Source: Beta vulgaris subsp. vulgaris (taxonomy: Eukaryota; Streptophyta; Magnoliopsida; Caryophyllales; Amaranthaceae). Taken from it: 64,000 nucleotides of DNA. Shown piece after piece: positions 1 through 12,529 of the stretch. Location of the stretch: positions 43,119,492 through 43,183,491 of the forward strand of contig NC_079203.1 of the NCBI RefSeq assembly GCF_026745355.1, written 5' to 3'. A program made the position numbers and the translations under genes. Position 1 is the first letter of the stretch; each line of letters opens with the position of its first letter. The notes under the pieces are model-generated. The model had not been told where the DNA came from. It did no database searches and saw nothing but the letters and a program-made list of their open reading frames with translations.

Positions 1-395
1 TGAGTTATTTGCCACTATTTTGGAGCTTGCTTCAAATTTATGGCCCCTCATACTCATTGGGACTAACAATGAGTCACAAGCTCATATTGGAGAAAGAGTC
101 TCTTGTTATACAAATCTATTTGCAGTTGTAAAGATGTCACCACAAAATCCAAGTTTGGTGTGTCTTTTCATCTTAATGCCATGCAAATTATGTTTATAAT
201 CTCAAATTTGTTGATACCTTAGCATATTGGTCGCGATTGAAATTTCATCACTTTCACTAGCTAAAAAAGAACTCGTTAATTCATGAGTGATTAGCTTAAT
301 TCCTCATATATCAATTACTCCATCAACTAGTGATATATTGGCAAGAATTGGGTTTGGAGAGATAAGCTAAAAGATGGAATCAGATGTAAGCCTTA
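1..395. other. Non-coding, nothing recognised
   Basis: AT-rich sequence without a convincing reading frame, repeat or terminal structure. Confidence 0.5.
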
Positions 396-525
396 GAGCA
401 TGTATAATGGGTTGGCTTTAAATTGCTCTACCAAAAAATAAAGCTAGCTTTACTTAGTTTTGTTATTGGGGAAATTGGCCCTTGGAGTTGGTTAGTCTGG
501 ATTTCCAGACTAATAGCACCACGGA

Positions 526-1645
526 TAGGGATGGCAATGGGTCCTGGACCCGACCCAGACCCGCCTGGACCCGACCCATTTATAAGGGTATGGGTCCATT
601 TTTTTAGACCCAATGGGTCTGGGTCGGGTCTGGGACTCTGGGTCCTAGAGAACATGGGTCGGGTCCGGGTCCAAAATGTCAGACCCAGACCCGACCCATA
701 GACCAATATATATTAATATATTAAAAAAATAAAAAATTCTAAAAAGACTAAAACCCTAACGGCCCGTTTGTTACTCGTTAATAAATTGCGGTAATGGGAA
801 TGGATTTTAAGTGTAATTTTATTAGGGAAGCACCCTTAAAATCTCCATGGGGAGGCATTTTTTCTCCATGGGCAAGCAATCTTACCACTAAGCTTGTGTT
901 TTTGTCTACAAAGGGAAGCAATTTTCATTACCACTCATTACCACCTACAAGGTGGTATTGGATGCTAATGAAAAATCAAGAAGGAAAGTGGACATTTTAT
1001 GATAAATTAGCATTACCATGAGAATGAACAATGATATTTTTCACAAATTTATACACAAATTCATTTTCATTACCACCATTTTTGACCAACTACCAAACGG
1101 GCCGTAATAGGACTATACGAGTCTCTAACAGTAACAATCTTCAAACAAAAAAAAAAAAAGGCTAACAACCGTTTCTTTCTTTCTCTAACTCCATCTCCAT
1201 GGCTCTAACAGTAACAATCCTTCGATCCTCCCTTGTTTCTACTCTCTAACTGGTTTTTTCTCCTACTTATCTTCATTATCATCACACAAAGTTAATAAAC
1301 GCATTTTTTTTTGTTTCTGATTGCGCGTTAATTTGTAGTTGAATTTGATTGCGCGTTAACCATACAATCCGGCGACCTGCTCTCCATTCGTCGACAACCA
1401 GCCACCTCAACAGTGTCGCAACTTTTCTTCATTATCATCACGCAAAGTTAATAAGTATAATAGTTTTAAAATAAGAAACTAAGAAGGACCCACTTAGGAC
1501 CCATTTAGGACCCATGGACCCACTAGACCCAGCGGGTCTGGGTCCGGGTCTGAAAATTCTGGACCCTGTGGGTCTGGATCTTAAAAAAATAAACGGGTCT
1601 GGGTCTAGCTGGACCCGACCCAGACCCGACCCATTGCCATCTCTA
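526..1645. mobile_element. Non-autonomous hAT-like element
   Basis: The ends are inverted: TAGGGATGGCAATGGGTC on the left and TAGAGATGGCAATGGGTC when the right end is inverted. The 8-bp flanks are ACCACGGA and ACCTCGGA, one mismatch, as expected of a hAT target duplication. Inside each end lie arrays of GGGTC/GACCC motifs (about 535-705 and 1490-1635), which resemble subterminal transposase-binding repeats. There is no coding capacity. It carries the smaller MITE at 760-1104. Confidence 0.75.
760..1104. mobile_element. Tourist-like MITE
   Basis: The inverted ends are CGGCCCGTTTG and CAAACGGGCCG. TAA flanks both sides (757-759 and 1105-1107), the 3-bp duplication typical of PIF/Harbinger-derived MITEs. 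It is 345 bp, has no ORF and is nested in the hAT-like element. Confidence 0.7.
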
Positions 1646-2418
1646 ACCTCGGATGGAGTGCACAAGACCAATGACTATCAAATGGTAGCGAGCCACTTGA
1701 CATTTTTGTCTACAACACTTTTCCCTTTAATTTGCAACGTTCTAAATTTTGTAATGTTAATATAAAAAAATCAGCTTATTATTTTTTTAAAAAAATTACA
1801 ATAACGCGTATAAAATATTTTTATCTATAAATTGAGTCCAAATTTCATATATTTTACCAAACTTCTTCCCGGTCTAATTTTCTAATTACTCTCTCCTACC
1901 TATATTATTTATACTAAGCCAATATTATGGATTCAAATAATCCTAATTACTCCAAACCATCCACAAAATTCACATCTCACTAAAATTTCATGTATGTATG
2001 TATTTTAAATTTCCTATCTTATGTATGTGTTCAGTTTTTTAATTTATAATGTCAAGTTAATGTAATTTAATTTAACGTAAGCTAATTAGCTAATTTAATT
2101 TAACATAAGCTAATTAACTTGTAACATAATTTAATTTATCATAATTAATTTAACGTAATCTAATTAACTTTTATTAATTGAAATCATCTATTTCATATAA
2201 AAATACAAGTAGAAGTGGAGAGAGAATATTGTGGGGTTTGGTAAAAGTAGGAGAGGGAAATAGAAAAATCATGTAAGACCAACCAAACCATTGTGAGAAA
2301 AAAAAGATGAGTTGGTGGGAGTTTTAGTGGGATGTGAGGTGTAAGAAGGAGGAAAGGAGAGACAAAAAAAAAACTCAAAAACCATTTAAGACCAACCCAT
2401 CCATTGTACATGCTCTTA

Positions 2419-2637
2419 GGGCTTGTTCTCCCCAACTTATTTTCAGTTCAGTTCAATTCAGTTCAGTTCAGTTCATATCAGTTCAGTTCAGTTCAGCTCT
2501 TGACAATACTTTTACTCTCACATATCACTATTCATTTCAGTTCAGTTCAATTCAATTCTGTTCAATTCAGTTCAGTTCAGTTCAATTCAGTTCAATTCAA
2601 TTCAATTCAGCTGTTTTATGCCGAAGAGAACAAGCCC
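2419..2637. mobile_element. TTCAG-array MITE, copy 1 (Tourist-like)
   Basis: It starts GGGCTTGTTCTCC and ends GGAGAACAAGCCC-like sequence (GAGAACAAGCCC), flanked by TTA on both sides (2416-2418, 2638-2640). It is filled with TTCAGTTCAG/TTCAATTCAG repeats. This is the short family member; copies at 3892 and 21887 run in the opposite orientation. Confidence 0.75.
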
Positions 2638-2640
2638 TTA

Positions 2641-3751
2641 GAGAATGTTTGGTTTCTAAAAATGAGTTTTTTTTTTGTTTGGTTAGTTTGTTAAAGACTA
2701 AAGAGTGGCAATGAATTTTCGAAAAGTTAAAAATAATTTTTTTCTAAAGGAAGAAATGCCACATTCTCCTCCTTATTATTTACCTTCTTCGATGTTTTAT
2801 CTCTTATCCACCCTCTTCCCTCCATTTTCATATTTTCTCTTTAACTTTTTCCAGAAATCAAATAACAAAATATTAATTTTAATTTAATTAAATTGTATTT
2901 TAACTTGGAAAATATTTCTCGTGAAACATTATTTTCCGTTAAATATATTTTTCATGCAATCAAACAAAACTATAGGAAAGCTTATTCAAAACCTTTCCTA
3001 CATTTTGTCATATTATTGGGAATTCCAAACATTTACAATACTATATGTATATCTCTATCTTACAATTTTCACACACCTAAAACACGAATATACAATTAAT
3101 AATAACCATGTTGTCATGCATTTATTAGTAAATTTGTGCAAATTTCCAATATAGCGTTTATAAAATGGACTTGAAAAGTTTGGAAGTAGACAAGTGGTAC
3201 GGTTGTAATCTTGTAGAAAATGGTAAAGCAGCCTTGCATATATTGTGCATATGTCAACCATATTTTATCCTTCCTTGCTGTATATTCAAATGTCAACCTT
3301 TCAACAAAAAAGGAAGCCAGCAGCAAAGGTGATATCAGATATATATGTGCACGTAAAAGTCTTCGAGACTTGTGAGCTACCCTTGAGAAACATGTGAGCA
3401 AAATTATTTTCTCTTTGATGCATCGAAAATAATTTACATTTTGATTGTCAACTGATAATATTGTGGAGTATATCTTTCTAACATTTTATGAGTGTACCTT
3501 GAAAGGACAAAATGAATCTTTTTTTTTTTTTGGTTGATTTCCCCCCTTTTCAATTTGGTCTTTCCTTTCTGCCTTTCTTTCTTATTTTCATATTCATGAT
3601 ATCATTGATTATATTGAACTATGAAATACAGCAAATTGAGACTATATATGCTAGGACCACTTATAGAAACTCGGACATTAGATCAACTGCAGTTTAACAG
3701 TTTAACTTACAGGTCATGGATTTTCAGTTTTAGGGATTCTGTGAATAATAA
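2641..3751. other. Non-coding, nothing recognised
   Basis: AT-rich sequence with only short open frames that show no domain or motif. Confidence 0.5.
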
Positions 3752-4117
3752 TTAGGAGTCGTTTGGTTCAACCTAAAAAATGAAAATGGAATGGGATGTG
3801 TATTAGGGGTGGAATGGCAATGAAATATGTTACCTTTAGCATTTGTTTGTTTTAACTCCGGAATGGAATCATTCTTCTAAAGATTCCTTTAGGGCCTGTT
3901 CTCTTCGGCATAAAATAGCTGAACTGAACTGAAGTGAATTGAACTAAAGTGAATTGAATTGAATGTAATAAATATAATTGAATGTAATAAATATATAAAT
4001 AATATTTAAAAAATAATAATGTGAATATTAAATAATAATTATAATGATAAGTAATAATAATAAATAATAATAATAGTATTTTGGATATTTTTAAATGATA
4101 GTTATAAATAAATAATA

Positions 4118-4376
4118 CTCCCTCTATTTTTTTTATCTTTCTCACTTAGAATCTTGGCACTATTCATACTTAGATAGAATCTTCTCAATTGTTTTCAATC
4201 TATAAGAAAAAATATAGTCATGTGGGGTCTTGTTTGATTCGTCTCAATTAATACATTATTAATATTCAATAGTTAAAATTTTTACTAATATATAATGAAA
4301 GATATATAAGTTCAAAGAAGTGCATTGGGAGACGCGCATAGAGAAAGTGAGAATGATAAAAAAAAAACAGAGGGAG
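4118..4376. mobile_element. Stowaway MITE nested in copy 2
   Basis: The ends are CTCCCTCTATTTTTTT and an inverted match ending AGAGGGAG, with TA on both sides. The related MITE at 21887 has the uninterrupted sequence AATAATATTAATAATC at this point, so the empty site is known. Confidence 0.85.
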
Positions 4377-4730
4377 TATTAATAATAATCATAATTAATG
4401 ATAATAATGATAATTAATAATAATTATTTTATATTATTTGTATTAATATATTAATACTTGATGATGATTATATAATAACAATAATATCTAAGAAGTAAAT
4501 TAATATTACTATTTTAATAATTATATTTAGTAATATAATAATATTTATTAATAAAAATAATGATTGGATCAGCCCGCAAAAATTGCATCATAAACCGTTT
4601 TGACGCGATTTGATTGGTTTATGGGCTAAAAAAGTGGGTTTATTTGTATTTTGACCTAAACCATGTTCCTCCTAATAATAATAGTAATAATAATGAGTAA
4701 AGCTATAATAAACAAAATAATATATAGAAA

Positions 4731-4746
4731 CAACAACAACAACAAC

Positions 4747-4802
<56 letters not shown>
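4731..4802 (+). repeat. (CAA)n/(AAT)n microsatellite
   Basis: A run of CAA triplets passes into a long run of AAT triplets inside the MITE. The open frame read from it on the other strand is an artefact. Confidence 0.9.
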
Positions 4803-4804
<2 letters not shown>

Positions 4805-5227
4805 GTAATGATATAAAAAAATAAATAAATAAATAAATAATAAGAGTAATTAGTAAAATAAATTATACCAACATAATAATAATATTTAACAAAATGGTTA
4901 TAAAAGAATGGAGCTGAACTGAACTGAACTGAATTGAACTGAAAATAAGCTGGGGAGAACATACCCTTACTCATTATTTGACTCACCTTATGAATGGATT
5001 CACATTTTTTAACTTAACTTTTATTATAAAATCAACAAAATAAATATATGAAAAAATTGTAATCTTAAATAATTTCATTAAAAAAAACTCAAACATTATA
5101 TTAAATTCAGAGAAATTGTAAAAAATTATTTATTTTCTACGAAAATTTTCAGTAAAATTTTTAAAATGTTATTTTGAATTCTGAAAATCGTAAGAAATTC
5201 ACGAACGGGTGCTATAAAATGCAGATT

Positions 5228-5312
5228 TTAAAAGTTTCGCAACAAATTGAAGAATTTAGGAACAAATTGAAGAGTTTCGCAGCAAATTGAAGAGTTTCGC
5301 AGCAAATTGAAA
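5228..5312 (+). repeat. About 20-bp tandem repeat
   Basis: Degenerate repeats of AAATTGAAGAGTTTCGCAGC occur about four times in a row, and looser copies continue to about 5430. The minus-strand open frame here only reflects this repeat. Confidence 0.75.
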
Positions 5313-5694
5313 AGCTGTTGGGCCAATCATTGCACAACTTAAATCTTGCAGTATATGTGTTGAGTTTGCATAAGAATTTCGCAACAGATTTGGAAAGTTT
5401 CGCAATAAATTTAAAGAATTTCACAGCAATTGTGAAAAATTCATGCAGTGAAGAAATTAAATAGAGGAGAAAGATAGGCAAAGAGAGGACAGAGAGAAGA
5501 GGTGAAGGGTTTGAGGAAGGTAACGTAATTTTTTTTCCTCGAGTGGAAGGAGGGTTTCAAAATAGAGGAATCAGATTTGGGCAATTAAGAGAGTGAAAAA
5601 GATGAACAACCCAACTAAACATATAGAAATGGAGTGGGCTATTTCAATCCGCTTCCAAGCCCAAAATAATCAATACCAATCAAATAGGCCCTTA

Positions 5695-8516
5695 GTATAT
5701 TGAATGGTTATTTATTAACATATTATATAGAGTAGAAGACTATTCCCTCTAGTTGCATTTTATCGACTTGGACAATCTTTTGATAGAAAAGGGAGTAGTT
5801 ATTTGTAAATAGTCATATGACCAGAATCAAAAAAAAAAAAATTTAGATGTCAGGTAGTGTATTAGATTGATATGCTATCTCATTTGCATCTTTGAGTCTA
5901 TTTGAACTCCGGAAAATAAAGTAAAGTTATCAAAAGAGACAATATTAAAAAAAAATTATTATATCTTTCCAGCATTATAATGTCCGATTGAATTGGATTT
6001 GGACTACATCCAACCAATAAACTAAATTCACACTGCCTCAAGAGTAACTATTCATACCCTTTTCCCTCCTTTAGCCCCTCAACACCATCTTATTCTCCTC
6101 CATCCGGCCATCTCCACCAACTCACCGGCATATATAGTCACCAACCAAAAGTCACTATTCTAATACTATACAAATTTGAAAAAATTGATTTCAATAATCC
6201 AATCTTCAGCCGGTCATCCCACCTTTTGGTCTTTTTGAATATTTCAACCTTTTGGGAGTGTTATTTCATAGTGGTCCTAGGTAACTTACTAACTTGTGAT
6301 ATGAACTTCGAGTAAACTTTTTTCCTCCTCCTGCTTTTTCCTCTCTTCTCCTCCTCCCGCAACCCTTCCTCCCTAATACCCGCTCAGCCAACAGCTCCTT
6401 AGCACCTCAACCACCACGCACCCTCCCCTTGGAAACAGACCCCACCTCCCAAAATTAGCTCCCACCTTGGAAACAACCCCCCGAAAATTACAACCTCGCC
6501 CATGGTTGGATTAGGAGTCGATAACTGGAGAACATGTTGGAATTTCAAGAAACTATTAACAGAGTTTGCAATAGGATGAGATACATACAAACTTAGAGGG
6601 GTTTCACTTAAAAACGTCCAGGTGCTAGAGTGAGTTGACTTATGCTAAAGTGTTAGAAGGTGCAACTTATGACGTCTTTTTGTCAATCATTTTGACCCTC
6701 ATCAACCCACTCAAACATTTTACACCCCCTTAACTAGTTTCATGGTTGTAAAATTCACAACCGCAATTCACCATATCACTGCAACAAAGAAGACCAAATA
6801 TTAAGTTCAAAGGAATGCCCTAATTCAATTGTAAAGGTAAGTCGTAATTGTTTTGAATTTTTTTTTTATGAATTGATCAGATGAAGAACCCTTAAATATA
6901 GGAGCAAAGACGATCCAGAAATCAAGAATCCTAAACTTACCAATTGAAGATCCCGATTGAGGGGATTTCTTTGGAAAATTTTGGATTTGGGGTGTGGGAA
7001 GAAGTGGTTAAGTGTAAAAGAGAGGAAAAAAAAGGTTATATATGGGGGAATTTGGAGGAAAATGAAACACCAAGACAAATAAAAGAGAGGGAAGATGGGG
7101 TAAAAAAGTCAAGGCCGGAAAAATAAAGTCAACATCGGAAAATGGTTGAGGGGTTTGTTCTGACAAGAAAATAGAATTTAAAGGTTGTTTCTCACAAAAA
7201 AGAACTTATAAGGTTGTTTTTTACAAAATAACACTTTTAAAAAGTTGTTTCCGACAAAAAAAACTTAAATCAATTACAACATTCAAAATGAGACATATAA
7301 TGTCTTTAATTTTGGATCATCCTACCCAAATTTGATTTGAACTATTTAACATTAAAATGGACCTAAAGCATGAATTAAGTATCATGACATTTAACTTCAT
7401 CACATAAAAAGAGGTGAGGCGCACAAAAATTTATAACATAATTTAAATATTAATTCATACTCATTGTGGATTAACTATTTACTCCAATTTTTATTAGTTT
7501 ACTCATTATGACTTTTGACACTATTCACTTACATGACTTTGACTATGTCTTGTAATTTGCTCGTAAGGAAAAATATAGTCATGTGAGATCTAGATAGATT
7601 CGTCTCAATGTGTATTATCCAAATATCAATTTTTTGTAATAATTACCTAATGATAATTAGAGATATTACGGTCTAAATTAGTGTATCGATAAATATACCA
7701 CAAAGAATTGAAACCCGAAGGAATATTAAATTTTGATTAACTACTTAAATCAACTTTTGAGATGAGGTCAAATTTTTGTCATTTGACATCAAGATCCTAT
7801 ATCTTTTTTTTTGTAACACGGTATCTATATATGAGAGGGTTTGCGGAGAAATGTCCTAGTGATTCGTCAAAACAAAGGATGTGCTTTGAGACAGTTTGAT
7901 GCCTGCAACAAGAGTGAACTACCTTAAAGGTGACCCCAGAAACGCACATTCGATGCTCAAGTAATACTTGTACTTTCTAGATAAAGAAAGTAGAGAGAGG
8001 GTGTGTCCATAAATCCATTGTGTTTGGGTTGCAGGTCGTATCTATAGTTGTAGTGTGCTGATTTAATTTGGTTGATCAAGGATAGTTATGTAATTAAGGT
8101 ATTACGGGCATTATTATGTGTAATGGGCATGATTGGGGGAAGCTTGATTCATATAGGGGGCAATTCAGATTTCCACCTTTAGTTGGGTCAATAATTGGAT
8201 TTGGGCTGATCTAATAATATAGTATAACGTTTTGAAAGGCCTTAAGTCCTACATCTTGGGGGGCCTTGAATTTTAACGTAAAAAGTTGAGTAGTTTGAAC
8301 ATGCAATTCACATATAAGCCCAGTTATTTAGCCGCTTGTCAGTTGTTTTGTCGCTCAGTAGTTCCTTGAAAACTGTTGGGCAATTCTCTACTTCATGCCT
8401 ACGAAACCTGCTATTAGCATCCCTAAGCAAATTCGCCTAAAGATCTCCTGACCTGATCTGCTCTTTTAGGCCTGTGCTTGCATCATCATCATTTCCATTT
8501 TGATGTGGACGCCTAG
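5695..8516. other. Non-coding, nothing recognised
   Basis: About 2.8 kb of AT-rich DNA. Open frames at 6399-6590, 6866-7078 and 6944-7126 lack recognisable domains or splice context. Confidence 0.5.
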
Positions 8517-8519
8517 TTA

Positions 8520-8958
8520 GGCTATGTTCAGTTCACCTTATTTTTACTTATTTCATATTTAATCAAATTAGATCAGATAAGTTCAGATCAGATCAGATAA
8601 GTTCAACTCAGATCATGTTTAGGCTATGTTCAATTCACCTTATTTCTGCTTATTTCAGATCTAATCAGATCAGATCAAATCAGAAAAAATAAGTTCAGTT
8701 CAGATCAGATCAGTTCAGATCATGCTTATATTTAAAATCATTATTACTATTAAATATCTTTCATTACATATTAGTAAAAATTATAATAATTGAATACTAA
8801 TAAAGTATTCATTGAGACGAATCAAACAAGACCCTACCTGATTATATTTTTTCTTATATATTGAGAAAAATCTAAAAGATAAGATCTTGTAATCAGATCA
8901 GATCAGATCAGATCAGATAAGTTCAGATCAGAAAATTTCAGGTGAACTAAACATAGCC
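8520..8958. mobile_element. GATCA-array MITE
   Basis: The ends are GGCTATGTTCAGTTCACC and, inverted, GGCTATGTTTAGTTCACC, flanked by TTA (8517-8519 and 8959-8961). GATCAGATCAGATAAGTTCA-type repeats lie at both ends. A second internal TTA-GGCTATGTTCAATTCACC start at 8619-8639, and a duplicated TTATATTTAAAA segment (near 8728 and 8959), suggest one copy inserted into another. Confidence 0.75.
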
Positions 8959-9010
8959 TTATATTTAAAAACTCATTATTACTATTAATACTATTATTTA
9001 CTAGTACATT

Positions 9011-9788
9011 TTTTTTTTGGTAAATAAGTAAATTTTATTACCAAAGTAGAAAATACAAGGAAGAACCAAGCTTACAACCAACAAAACACACAAACATAAA
9101 ACAAAACAAAGAGAAAACTAACATAATTTCTCTTGTTTCAAACACACCCAATACATAATCTTTCTAAGAAACTCCATCGGTTGTTGATGCTTGTTTTGAA
9201 ATCCCCGAACATTACGTTCCTGCCACATCAAGTATACAGTAACAGAAAAACTCATTCTATAAGCCTTATGAAGAGTGGAGTTCCCATTAAATTGTCGGAT
9301 ACAAAGTGAAAGCTCCTCGCTCCAATTCTTGACATATCTATGAAAGCCCATCCATTTCAACATTGCACTCCAAATCTGCCTGGAGAAAGGACATATGAAG
9401 AACAAGTGCTCCAAAGTCTCGTCATCACCAGAACACAAAACACATCTCTGATCACAGTAAAAACCAATTTTTTGCAAGTAATCACAAGTCAACAACTTTT
9501 TATGAAGAGCAAGCCACATGATAAACACACATTTTGGAGGGGAAGGATTATTACAGATCATTTTCAAGGTACTCTATCATGTGTACCTCTTAACAGCGCA
9601 TACATCTTCTTGATTGAGAAATTTGGTTGTTGAAGAAGCTCAACACCACCATGAACCTGAGAACAATGCTGAACAGCTCCAAAAATTTTCCTAACAGCCC
9701 ATGATGCCTGGCTAGGAGCATCCATGGTTGTAAGATTTCGAGATTTGATATAATAACCATGTATCCAGAGGACCAAGCTCTATCTTTC
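9011..9788 (-). mobile_element. 5'-truncated LINE (non-LTR retrotransposon)
   Basis: A poly-T run at 9009-9018 marks the poly-A end of a minus-strand insertion. The flanks share about 18 bp, TTATTTACTAGKACATTT (8994-9011 and 9789-9806), one mismatch. The body holds only the 3' end of a LINE ORF2. Confidence 0.8.
9118..9776 (-). pseudogene. LINE ORF2 C-terminal fragment, zf-RVT domain
   Basis: Two overlapping minus-strand frames (9564-9776 and 9118-9567) together match the C-terminal region of plant LINE reverse transcriptase. It begins with a FSIKKMYALLRG segment, followed by PPKCVFIMWLALHKKL. Next comes the zinc-binding part (zf-RVT), with CDQRCVLC, then ETLEHLFFICPFSRQIW. The frame changes near 9567, so the fragment is frameshifted as well as truncated. 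The reverse transcriptase core and endonuclease are absent. It cannot be active. Confidence 0.8.
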
Positions 9789-9806
9789 TTATTTACTAGG
9801 ACATTT

Positions 9807-10535
9807 GTTCTAAAAGAATTATTATTGTTGCTGTTGTACTTATTAAATATTAATATTGGTAATTATTGTTAATCTCGTTGTTATCATTATAAATGTCATT
9901 GTTATCATTATTTTAAGTTATTTTGTTGTTATTAAATAATAGAAAATTAAAAGCCACGTGTTAAGAACATAAGATTGACGCAAAAATAAGAAATATATAA
10001 AATATGATAGGTCAAATTCATGACAACGAAACTACTAAGTTCTGATTACATTTCAAAATAAGCTAAGTGCGAGATACAAATTATAAGTTTAGATCTGTTA
10101 TACCTCTTCCTATCGAATTCTAAATCTCTCTAGGCTCTAGCTATTTGAAGTTGCACGCTATCCATTTCTTTCTTGCACAAGTCATAGTTGTTTGTATATC
10201 TTATGTTATTTTATATGGAAAAAAAAAGAGTTGAGTCTGCCGACTTCTCAAGTGTGAAACATTTTTTTTTAAGGGAAAGTGTGAAACATTTTATAAATGC
10301 TCTTATAAATTAATGAATTGGGTTATATAATTATTTTTAGTAATAATAATTATTATGATTATAATTACTGTTGTTGTTATTATAATAATGATAATAATAA
10401 TTTCTATTATTAATAAAAGTTGTGTAAACGTTGTGATAGAAATAAAACGATAATAATAGTAATACTATAAATAAGATCTTATAATGTATTGCATAATAAT
10501 GAATTACAAAGTAATAATATAATAGTAATAATATA
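9807..10535. other. Non-coding AT-rich DNA
   Basis: Runs of AAT/ATT triplets; no gene or terminal structure recognised. Confidence 0.5.
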
Positions 10536-11115
10536 TCTCTATTATATAAGGGAAGGGGGGAGCAATGGTGTCCTCTTTTGAAATGCCTATTTTTCCCCCC
10601 TTTCCTTTCTAAATTACAAAAGGAATGTCAAAATCAAATCGGCACTAAAAGAAAACTATTGAAAATTAATTTACAACACTCACTCACAACTCACTTAAAA
10701 GAAGAAACTTTACAAATCACTCATACAATTGAGAAAATCACATTATAAAATCACGCAAATCGCTCAAATAATCAGGAAACTTTATTAAAACTAAAAATTA
10801 ATATACAAACTAAAACTAATAACCTAGAACGTCAATACATACAAAAACATTTACAAAAATTTACTTACAAATCACTATTCTAGAACCATTCACAATTAAT
10901 GGTGGGTCATGATAAAAATAGAGGTGTATTTGTAGTGAAATCAGAATTTAGAAGTTAGACAAGGAAAAAATATTTACTTTTTTTATAGTGTTTTATATAT
11001 AATGAAACTTTTACATATATTTGGACCTATTTTTTTTCTATATATAATGCGATTAATTATCAAGGTAAAAAGGTTTATGTAAAATATCATTCAAGAATTA
11101 AAGTACACAATCATA
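10536..11115 (+). mobile_element. Helitron 5' end without its own 3' end
   Basis: It starts with TCTCTATTATATAAGGGAAG, the same start as the Helitron at 11116, after an A/T-rich target. The following 150 bp resemble that element (TTTCTAAATTACAAA, CACTCACAA). No hairpin plus CTAG terminus is found before 11115. Confidence 0.6.
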
Positions 11116-11683
11116 TCTCTATTATATAAGGGAAGGGGGCTATGTGTCCCCGAATGAAGAGACTATGTTACCCCTTCTCATTCTAAATTACAAATTACTA
11201 AATCAAAGGGGCTTCAAACAAAAATACAAAAATATAATTATAACAATCACTCACAAGTCAACTAAAATCATAAAATTGCATAATTTACGTTATGCAAATC
11301 ACTAAAATGAGGAAACTTTACAAAAATATAAAAATTCACTTACAAACTACAACCTATGAAAAAATTGACTTGAAATCAAAGTGTCCACTTTCTTTACAAT
11401 TTATGAAATACTGTACTTAATTCAAAAATCAACTAAAAATTAGAAATCATAAATAAATTCAATAAAATTTCTATTTTGTTAATAGAATTTAACTTTGAAA
11501 AGTTAAAAAAAAAACAAAAAGAATGATGAGGGACTTAAGTGACAGAAAGTAAACCAATCAAATTTTGTAACTAAAAACAATTATACTTCGTATGTCTAAT
11601 GTTCAAATTTTGACTCTTATGCTAAAGAAAATCGAGTTTCTATTTCGAAAAAAATTCAAGCACGCATCGTGCACAAATTCTAG
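11116..11683 (+). mobile_element. Non-autonomous Helitron
   Basis: The 5' end is TCTCTATTATATAAGGG. The 3' end has a GCACG/CGTGC hairpin (11670-11672 centre), about ten bases, then CTAG (11680-11683) followed by T. This is the canonical Helitron terminus with insertion between A and T and no target duplication. There is no Rep/helicase coding. Confidence 0.75.
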
Positions 11684-12529
11684 TTTTATAAAAGATAAGA
11701 TCAGATCAGATGAACTTGACGGGATCATTATGTTGGATGGTGAAACAATATACTCATACTACATAAACCATCATAGTGGATTGTTGAAAGATCCTTGACA
11801 CTAAGCCAATCAATTTAATAAGACGTGTTGTGTAGCGGCTAACCTAAATGTGTCGAGATTCTCAATACTACCCCAATTTTTGTATGTCAAGTTCGTGTCG
11901 TATTGTCGTGTTAGGCTACCTTTTTTTTTATCTATTTAAAACTAGTATCCTGTATTGAAATCTGGGTTCAACCGTTCAAGTATGTCATGTTCGTGTTATG
12001 AACCTTACCAAGAACTCAACCCATTAAGTAAAACGTGTAACAGTTCAAAAATCCTCAACACTGAGTCACTGACCCATTTTTTTTGTATTCATATCGTGCT
12101 ATCGTGTCGTGTCAAATTTTGGCTCTATTTTTGAAAACTGTTTTCCTCTATTTTCAATTTTACATTATTTGGTATGCAAAGAAATGTAAAACCATTTTCC
12201 CTATGAGTAAAATTATTTTTCTAATGATAAAAAAATCATTTTTCCTATGAGTAAAATTATTCTTCTAATGATAAGAAAGCCAATTTTACTTCCTTTTCCT
12301 TATCTCTTTTGTACACTCCTCTCACTAACTTATTACTTTTCCTTTCATTTTCATTATTTTTATTACGTGAAATCAAACAACCGAATACTAATTTTGAAAT
12401 TGTGTTTTCCATAAAAGTCATTTTACACTGAAAATGTTTTATATCCAACTAAATGGAACCTTTATCCTCTCACTTGGCAGACAATAATGTCCTGTTCTTT
12501 TGTATTGAAAGAAACCAGAGCTGTGATTA
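11684..12529. other. Non-coding, with a 44-bp tandem duplication
   Basis: The segment CTATGAGTAAAATTATT.TTCTAATGAT occurs twice with a 44-bp period (from 12201 and 12245). Nothing else is recognised. Confidence 0.5.

Larger units (their letters stand above)
396..2415. mobile_element. Outer TIR element, non-autonomous (tentative)
   Basis: The left end reads GAGCATGTATAATGG followed by GTTGGCTTTAAAT. The right end, read inverted, is GAGCATGTACAATGG followed by a similar GGTTGGTCTTAAAT stretch, giving about 40 bp of imperfect terminal inverted repeat. No transposase is present and no clear target duplication is visible, because a MITE sits directly at the right end. The element contains the hAT-like element at 526-1645, so it is older. 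Superfamily is not assigned; hAT or Mutator ends would both be possible. Confidence 0.5.
3892..4966. mobile_element. TTCAG-array MITE, copy 2
   Basis: It starts GGGCCTGTTCTC and ends GAGAACATACCC, with TTA duplicated on both sides (3889-3891, 4967-4969). CTGAA arrays lie near both ends and the interior is rich in AAT repeats. It is closely similar to the copy at 21887-22783, apart from the Stowaway inserted at 4118-4376. Confidence 0.8.
3755..5691. mobile_element. Outer PIF/Harbinger-like element (tentative)
   Basis: GGAGTCGTTTGGTT at the left and an inverted GGGCCTATTTGATTG at the right form a weak inverted repeat, with TTA on both flanks (3752-3754, 5692-5694). It contains the MITE at 3892-4966, which in turn contains a Stowaway. 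The terminal match is only about two thirds, so this call is uncertain. Confidence 0.4.

Noticed and set aside
428..706. Pro/Gly-rich open frames on both strands
   Set aside because: They are readings of GGGTC/GACCC arrays in the hAT-like element.
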